Positions 59,425-64,000 of a DNA stretch of 64,000 nucleotides are shown piece by piece (positions within the stretch are counted from its first letter, which is position 1; each line of letters starts with the position of its first letter). The position numbers were made by a program, and so were the translations under genes. Origin of the DNA: Armillaria gallica. Its lineage: Eukaryota > Basidiomycota > Agaricomycetes > Agaricales > Physalacriaceae. The notes under the pieces are model-generated. The model ran no database searches, was not told the DNA's origin, and saw only the letters and a list, made by a program, of their open reading frames with translations. The stretch covers positions 4,464,001 through 4,528,000 of the forward strand of contig JBANDB010000001.1 in the NCBI GenBank assembly GCA_037576215.1. The letters run 5' to 3'.

Positions 59425-60652
59425 TGGGACCCCAAGGGGGGGGCGCGTTGGTCGTACCGGTGGGTAACGTCCCATCCAGGTCCGGTCTGTCCCCTTGTAA
59501 TCGAGCGAGGGGTAGTAGGGTGCATTCCAGTGCGACCTGCTCTTCCTCAGTTCTGGGGGGAATTCGGGGGAGTCGACTTCCTGCCGCCGGGGGGTATCTT
59601 TCCCGGAATCTGTTGGCCCAAATCCGGGCGTCGAGGACACGGTCTCTTCCGTATTGAGGAAGCGGATCCCCTCGATCAGCGGCGAGGTAGTAGTCCATGC
59701 TTTCCCGGTCTGGGGCCTGGAACCCTGCCCTTCGCTCGATGTCCTGCCATCGTAGTTCCCAGGCCTCGCTACGTGCGGGGCCCAGTATTCGGATATCGAC
59801 GCTTGAAAGAGCCAGCCACTGGTAGTCCCCACCGAAGGGGTTAAGCGGGTCGTCGTCGTCTCGGGGTCGGGGGGGTCCAGCTGTGACAGGTTCCTGGTTC
59901 GGAAGGGGTTCCGGGAGTGCAGGGGCATCGGGTGTTCCTGTGGGTTCTGGAACAGAAGTGGCGGCTCTTGGGGGTGTTGCGTCTGAGGCGGGAGTAGGGG
60001 TTCTCGGAACAGTGGGGATAGGTTCGGAGGAGGAGTCTGAGTCGGGGGAGGAGATCCCAGGGGCGTGTGGAACTCCCTGCTTGTCCAGGATGATGAGGGG
60101 GATACTATTGTCCGAGTCCTCGTCGCTGTCCACCTCGATGGGCCATCGAGCCGACCCGAGCAGCCTCTGAGTGACTCTGATCGGGGGTCGTTGAAGGAAG
60201 GCTTTGAGTCGTGGTCCTCTGGCGGGGAGTCGTTGGCGGGTGTAGGCTGGCGGGTCGGGCTCTGGCTCGGGCTGCGCAGCCCATATCGTTGGAACCTCTC
60301 GCAAAGAGGAGGGTTCCTGGGTAGCGGGGGGTTGAGCAGGTTCTCGATCCTCAGCGAGGATCTGGTCTGCCCCGAAGTAGACGGTGGTCGTCTGTCTTTG
60401 GTTTCGTATAGTTGTGCGTTCTGTCCCCATGCCTGGTCGGATGAAGGCGGGGTCAAATCTGGGTAATGCGACATAGTGCTGCGGGACAGGTAGTGGTGGT
60501 GGTACGATGAGGATTCCCCTTTGATGGAGGAATCCCCGGATTTGTTCCTGGTATACAAGAACTAGTGCCGCCATAACGAGGCACAGGAAGGTGGTGGTTA
60601 CGATTGCGGCGCTGAGGGCAACGGTCTGGGTCGAGTTCAGGTCAGGGGTCAT
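59408..60652 (-). CDS. Extra 414-codon frame upstream of gag with an N-terminal membrane segment
   Basis: Not a standard part of a Ty3/gypsy element. The N-terminus is a short leader followed by one hydrophobic segment, about residues 10-35 (SAAIVTTTFLCLVMAALVLV), then YQEQIRGFLHQRG. The middle is Pro/Ser/Thr/Glu-rich and probably disordered. The last third looks folded (QWLALSSVDIRILGPARSEA, WELRWQDIERRAGFQAPDRE, DARIWANRFRERYP). The start ATG shares an ATGA with the stop of the frame before it (60649-60652), and the stop lies 17 bases inside gag, so translation may be by reinitiation. No family is recognised. A single-pass membrane protein, envelope-like in position only, is one possibility. 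It has no in-frame stop, unlike gag and pol. Confidence 0.65.
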   Translation of the reverse strand: MTPDLNSTQTVALSAAIVTTTFLCLVMAALVLVYQEQIRGFLHQRGILIVPPPLPVPQHYVALPRFDPAFIRPGMGTERTTIRNQRQTTTVYFGADQILAEDREPAQPPATQEPSSLREVPTIWAAQPEPEPDPPAYTRQRLPARGPRLKAFLQRPPIRVTQRLLGSARWPIEVDSDEDSDNSIPLIILDKQGVPHAPGISSPDSDSSSEPIPTVPRTPTPASDATPPRAATSVPEPTGTPDAPALPEPLPNQEPVTAGPPRPRDDDDPLNPFGGDYQWLALSSVDIRILGPARSEAWELRWQDIERRAGFQAPDRESMDYYLAADRGDPLPQYGRDRVLDARIWANRFRERYPPAAGSRLPRIPPRTEEEQVALECTLLPLARLQGDRPDLDGTLPTGTTNAPPPWGPNVRGP

Positions 60653-60858
60653 AGATCTCGATGCCGCGGTTCGCGCAGCGCCTGAGATAATCGGTAAAGG
60701 AGGAATTTTAAAACGAGGAGCGTGAGGAGGGTGATAACGTTCAGGAATAGAAGGAGTCGAAGGTCCTGCCTAATCGATATTGCAGCCGTAGTCGTCGTAG
60801 TCGCAGTAATCGTAGGAGTGGAGGTCGTCGTGGCGGTAGCGGGGAGGAGATAGCTCAC
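60649..60858 (-). other. Open frame of 69 codons with a hydrophobic segment, no ATG
   Basis: Thr/Ala-rich, then LLLFLNVITLLTLLVLKFLL and YRLSQALREPRHRDL. There is no ATG: the first candidate start is GTG at 60858. It would need reinitiation at a non-ATG codon, splicing or a +1 shift from the small frame before it, which overlaps it by 89 bases next to an AAAAAAC run. Its stop TGA overlaps the ATG of the 414-codon frame. Confidence 0.35.
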
Positions 60859-60976
60859 GTTTTTTCGGGTGGGTCCTTGCCTTCCGCGCTCTGGGTTTAT
60901 GTCGTCCTCCTCCTACGTTTTTGGTCTCGGGGTTCTTCTGGTTCTTCTCATGTTTCGATTGTCGTTTCTGGGGCAT
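60770..60976 (-). CDS. Small basic leader frame of the young chromovirus, 68 codons
   Basis: First ATG-started frame after the 5' LTR. It begins MPQKRQSKHEKNQKNPETKN, is very basic, and ends in a Tyr/Asp-rich tail (DYCDYDDYGCNID). It could be an upstream frame that controls translation of the later frames, or a short nucleic-acid-binding peptide. No homologue is recognised. Confidence 0.4.
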   Translation of the reverse strand: MPQKRQSKHEKNQKNPETKNVGGGRHKPRARKARTHPKKRELSPPRYRHDDLHSYDYCDYDDYGCNID

Positions 60977-61223
60977 GGGGATCTCCGCGGTGTACGGGAG
61001 GAGAATAAGAGAAAGCTTCGAGCTAACTGTTATGGCCGAACCCGGGAATAACAGACTAGGCGTCTAACGATGCACTACCTCGCACTTCGGATAGATCGAT
61101 AGAACCGTGACATCTGCTACAGCGGAGCGGTGTACGCAGTGAACTCTCGGCAAGCGATAAGAGTAAGTCCGGGGTGTATTAAACTTAGCTCAAAGCTAGG
61201 GTACATGGCTGAGAGCTGTGCTA

Positions 61224-61231
61224 CTTATATA
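61224..61231 (-). promoter_or_regulatory. TATA-like box TATATAAG in the 5' LTR
   Basis: On the minus strand the LTR reads CGTATATAAGTAGC about 165 bases from its 5' end. It is the best core-promoter candidate for element transcription. The same box is in the left LTR. Confidence 0.55.
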
Positions 61232-61351
61232 CGATATTTGGAATCTAAACATAGTTCAATGGGTAACGGCTTCGATAGAAGTTCTGGGGTGATCTGAAAG
61301 ATGGTTGGGGATGGTCCGTGCGGTGCCAAGGTGCCGGAGTGCCGAGGTGCC

Positions 61352-61369
61352 GGATAAGATAAGATAAGG
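61352..61369. promoter_or_regulatory. Three head-to-tail GATAAG motifs in the LTR
   Basis: GGATAAGATAAGATAAGG lies within the first 45 or so bases of the element's U3 (the matching copy is 53268-53285). These match the HGATAR core of fungal GATA factors. Regulation by such a factor is inference. Confidence 0.45.
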
Positions 61370-62530
61370 AAAAAAGTGAATAAATCGTAACAGTTTGCAG
61401 TTGCAACAAGACACCTAGACATCATCCTTATGGTTTGCTTAAACCCTTGCCAGTTCTGGAACATCCATGGGATTCCATTTCAATGGATTTCATTGAACAG
61501 CTACCAGACTCCAATGGATTCACCGCTATCCTTGTAGTAATTGACCATGCAAGCAAGCAAGCCATCTTTATCCCTACATACAACACCATTAATTCTGAAG
61601 AACACGCCTGGTTATTTGTCATTCATGTTTTCTCTAAGCATGATGTCCCTAACAACATCACCTCTGACTGTGGCTCTGAGTTTGTCTCCCAATTCACATG
61701 TGCCCTTGACATGGAATTTTACTTTACTTCTGGATATCAGCTGGAGACCAACAGACAAACAGAATGTGCAAACCAAACCTTGGAACAGTATATCCACATC
61801 TATTGTTCTTATCAACAGGACAACTGGGATTTACTACTACCTATTACAGAATTTGCATACAACAATGCTCTGAATGCTTCCACTGGATTTTCCCCATTCT
61901 TTACCAACAAGGGTTACCATCCTAATATCACTGTTCATCCTGAACATGATATCACCTCTGCTCAGGCCCACAACTTTGTAATCAACCTAGATGAACTACA
62001 CCAATTCCTATGTGATAAAATCATTCAGGTGCAGTCTCACTACAAGATTCAAGTGGACAAGCGCTGGAATCCACCTCCTCCTTTCAAAGTAGGTGACAAA
62101 GTCTTTCTTAGTTCCAAGCACATCAAGACTACTTTTTGAAATCATAGCTCAGCCAGGCTCCCATTCCTTCACCCTCAAACTCCTATCAGACCTCTGTGCC
62201 ATTCATCCTGTCTTCTATGTATCACAGCTTGAACCTGTAGAAGAGAACACCATCCCAATCACACCCAACCTCCACTGCCTCTGGTGGAAGTTGATGGTGA
62301 AGAGCAGTACGAAATAGCTCAGATCCTAGACTCCAAGATTGACTGCTGGTTCTGGTGTCCCCTTCTCTACAGGATTTAATGGTTAGGCTACAAAGGTACT
62401 GATGAGGAATTTGCCTGGTTACCGGCCACCGAGTTCTCTGCTGATGATTTCATTGAAGATTTTTACTGCTGTTATCCAGACAAACCAGAACCATTAGCCA
62501 AAGTCACCATCTGCAAATCCACCATCTAAT

Positions 62531-64000
62531 TCTCTTTGTGACTTGTAACAACATCAGTTTCCATCAGCTCTGACCATTTCTATTTCAAATCAAATTTACA
62601 AAAACTATTGCAAATTCATTTCCTATTTGGGAACAGAACCTGTCAGCTCTGTTCTTATTTCCTCAATTTCTAACTTCAAACTCCAAGAAAATCAATATAT
62701 ATTATGGTGATGTACAGTACTATCAAGAAACTACAAAAATTATACATTGCAAGAGTTTAAGAAGTATTAGTGCTGGATGGACTTGCCATATTCACATCAC
62801 CCACTTCCTTTTCCTTTTCTCCCTCCATCTCCTGTACCAATACCAGCTCCAAGTTTTCGTACATCTCCACCTCATCCTCAACTTCTTCACCCCTTGACCA
62901 TTTGAAGGCCCTCATCCTTGCCATCACTTGCTGACAGAGCTCCTTATCTGCCTCTTCCTCTGAAGTTTCCTTGGGCATGGGCATCTTGATCATGGCATCC
63001 AACTCTGGAATGCCAATGGATTCTGCTGATGAGCTTTGTGGTGTGCACTGGTGAAACTAAGAGTGGCTTAGTGTAAACACACATCAAACCTACACTCAAT
63101 CCCACTAACACACACACACACCAATCTCTATAAGTGTGGAGGGGAGCAAGGAATTTAATTTTACTTGTGCACTGACAGTATCTTAACAAATCTCAAGAGC
63201 TCTCTCTCAATAGTCTGATGAAACATGAAGTAACCAGCAATATCTCAAGTTCTCTTTATTTCTCCTCTGAAGCTTTTTACAAGAGAGCACAGTGCTCCAT
63301 GCAACCCTCAAGGCAAAGACTTTTTATAAAATATACAAACAGACACATAGATCTGCAGCAATGACACAGTCTGCACAGTGAGCTCACTAAGTATGAATCA
63401 CTGCTAGGTCCAACTGTGCACAACTTCACCTTCTTAGCTCACTAAACCTGAGTCCCAACTGGTCACAACAAAAGTCCATTCAGTGAGCTCGCTAGTACAA
63501 AGTGCTGCTAAGTCCAACTGCACACACCTTTGCCTTTCTCTAGTCCACTAAATCTGAATCCTGACTCATCACAAATGAGGCCCTCAACACTCTCAAACAA
63601 AACACAATAAACCGTCAAACAAACAGGTCTTGCACACAGCAAGCTCACTAAGTAATGAGGTACCACCAGATTTCTTTCAGCTGGTGTGCACCTACTACAC
63701 CTTGTGCAGCTGTCATAGAGCAGCCTAATCTGACCAATTCCCACATGAAACCCCCAATTCTTTCTTACACTGCACCAGAAATGGAACAGAGCTTTTTCTC
63801 AGATGTAACCAAGTATACTCTCAAGGCCGGTGCAGCTTCACTGCCTCCAGATCTCTTATTTATATCAAGTAAACCAAAGTTTATTATTCAAAATCTCTCT
63901 TTGATTCTACTTCTCTGTGGGCTTGCTACAACACACAAGCCTGGAAGCCAACTAATGACTCTCTTGCCAAAATACAGTCTCTTAGCACTTGTCTGTTACA
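62531..64000. other. Decayed repeat sequence at the right edge
   Basis: A minus-strand frame at 62757-63002 (DAMIKMPMPKETSEEEADKE, acidic tail) may continue from 63189 across an intron-like gap. Its family is not recognised. The 3' LTR of the old chromovirus should begin somewhere here, but no matching copy was found near 43-44 kb. A tandem repeat is listed separately. Confidence 0.35.
63374..63590. repeat. Tandem repeat of about 107 bp, two diverged copies plus a partial third
   Basis: CAGTGAGCTCACTA... at about 63376 and CAGTGAGCTCGCTA... at about 63479 start two copies that share TGCTA.GTCCAACTG and CACTAAA.CTGA. A shorter third match starts with AGCAAGCTCACTAAG near 63639. Confidence 0.65.

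Larger units (their letters stand above)
52944..61392 (-). mobile_element. Young minus-strand Ty3/gypsy chromovirus with extra upstream frames, 8449 bp
   Basis: Two 365-bp LTRs with TGTTA..TAACA ends bound the element, and the exact 5-bp duplication GTTTG flanks it (52939-52943 and 61393-61397). The LTRs differ at 5 of 365 positions. Coding runs on the minus strand: one or two small frames, a 414-codon membrane-segment frame, gag, then protease, RT, RNase H, integrase and a terminal chromodomain. The GC-rich sequence with many CpG sites contrasts sharply with the old host element. Six in-frame stop codons interrupt gag and pol, so this copy is probably not autonomous, though it may be transcribed. 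It lies in the integrase of the old chromovirus, between codons for Val and Cys after YIKSCM. Confidence 0.93.
61028..61392 (-). repeat. 5' LTR of the young chromovirus (right copy)
   Basis: 365 bp. For minus-strand transcription this is the promoter-bearing LTR. It contains a TATA-like box, a GATAAG triplet and a degenerate GAGGTGCCG repeat. I could not match the bases just inside it (61027 downward) to a tRNA primer-binding site. Confidence 0.95.
44241..62530 (+). mobile_element. Old plus-strand Ty3/gypsy chromovirus, broken by three nested insertions
   Basis: Gag, protease, reverse transcriptase, RNase H, integrase and chromodomain can be followed in order on the plus strand once three insertions are skipped (45142-48157, 50306-51931, 52944-61392). 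After skipping each insertion the reading continues at the same codon. Many stop codons are present and CpG is rare, so the element is old and dead. I could not identify its LTRs. The bounds given are those of the coding remains. Confidence 0.82.
48753..62530 (+). pseudogene. Pol of the old chromovirus in pieces
   Basis: Protease: FLALVDSGSSYCFIDSKY near 48880. [58 protein letters not shown] and [15 protein letters not shown] with the YLDD active site near 50090. Then AILDWPV, interrupted at 50305. It resumes at 51936 with KVKDIQSFLGFANFYFHF, RNase H (VMESDASNYAIAAILS and HDKELLAIFEAFKY) and an integrase zinc-finger relic ending YIKSCMV at 52942. After the young element, integrase continues (SMDFIEQLPDSNGFTAILVV, NNITSDCGSEFV, TECANQTLEQYIHIY; D, D and E present). 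The chromodomain relic ends with EEFAWLPATEFSADDFIEDF near 62450. Multiple stops throughout. Confidence 0.8.

Noticed and set aside
57041..60466. Many long plus-strand frames inside the young chromovirus
   Set aside because: They are antisense shadows in GC-rich sequence. All recognisable motifs are on the minus strand.
59425..60558. Gag-frame extension of about 378 codons upstream of the proposed gag start
   Set aside because: It overlaps the 414-codon frame, and its composition (long Ser/Pro/Thr/Arg runs) reads like a GC-rich shadow. The other frame has the more protein-like pattern. Kept only as an alternative.
1..64000. CRISPR arrays, bacterial operons, ribosomal RNA and tRNA genes
   Set aside because: None seen. 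Spliced genes and transposon types show a fungal nuclear sequence, and no regularly spaced identical repeats are present.

Overview
This window looks like a piece of a basidiomycete (probably Agaricomycete mushroom) nuclear genome. Genes at the left are split by short GT-AG introns of about 50 bases. The gene set (NAP/SET chaperone, fungal PARP-like proteins with an N-terminal zinc finger, 2H cyclic phosphodiesterase, PIG-P, GH3 beta-xylosidase) and the transposons (Plavaka, pogo-type, hAT, chromodomain Ty3/gypsy) fit that group. The species cannot be named from the sequence alone.

Layout. From 1 to about 16 kb is a gene-bearing segment: a NAP/SET-family histone chaperone (327-1421, minus), a PhnP-like metallo-beta-lactamase-fold hydrolase (1837-3252, plus), then a tandemly duplicated block. 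Each block unit carries a PARP-like gene (minus), a 2H cyclic phosphodiesterase (plus) and a PIG-P gene (minus). Unit A spans about 4.4-8.0 kb and unit B about 8.2-12.3 kb. A third, decayed PARP relic lies at 3.6-4.3 kb. A secreted GH3 beta-xylosidase follows (13.2-15.9 kb). From 16 to 22.8 kb there is little intact coding: one decayed multi-exon gene and a 731-bp non-autonomous hAT element with a perfect 8-bp target duplication.

From about 22.8 kb to the end the DNA is AT-richer, visibly poor in CpG and made almost entirely of transposon remains: a probable hAT-like element (25.5-28.2 kb), a Plavaka transposase relic (30.3-32.3 kb), a 1.07-kb hAT-type element with 8-bp duplication (33.9-35.0 kb), a hAT transposase relic (36.3-39.8 kb) and an old plus-strand chromovirus from about 44.2 to 62.5 kb. 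Three other insertions sit inside that chromovirus, each with a target duplication: a 3.0-kb pogo-type transposon in gag (TA duplication), a 1.6-kb LTR-like insertion between RT and RNase H, and a much younger 8.45-kb minus-strand chromovirus in integrase (5-bp duplication GTTTG, LTRs differing at 5 of 365 positions).

The most unusual feature is in the young element. Upstream of gag it carries a 414-codon reading frame with an N-terminal membrane segment, preceded by one or two small frames. Successive frames overlap by 4 to 89 bases. The same element has six in-frame stop codons and no frameshift that I could find apart from the expected gag-pol junction, and four of its five LTR differences are transitions at CpG sites. 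Together with an old direct repeat at 26.2/27.8 kb whose 14 differences are all transitions, this points to a CpG-directed mutation process acting on repeats.

In the gene-bearing part the notable points are the co-duplication of a PARP-like gene with a phosphodiesterase of the family that acts on ADP-ribose cyclic phosphate, the apparent loss of the catalytic His in every PARP-like copy, and a GC-AG intron kept in both PIG-P copies.
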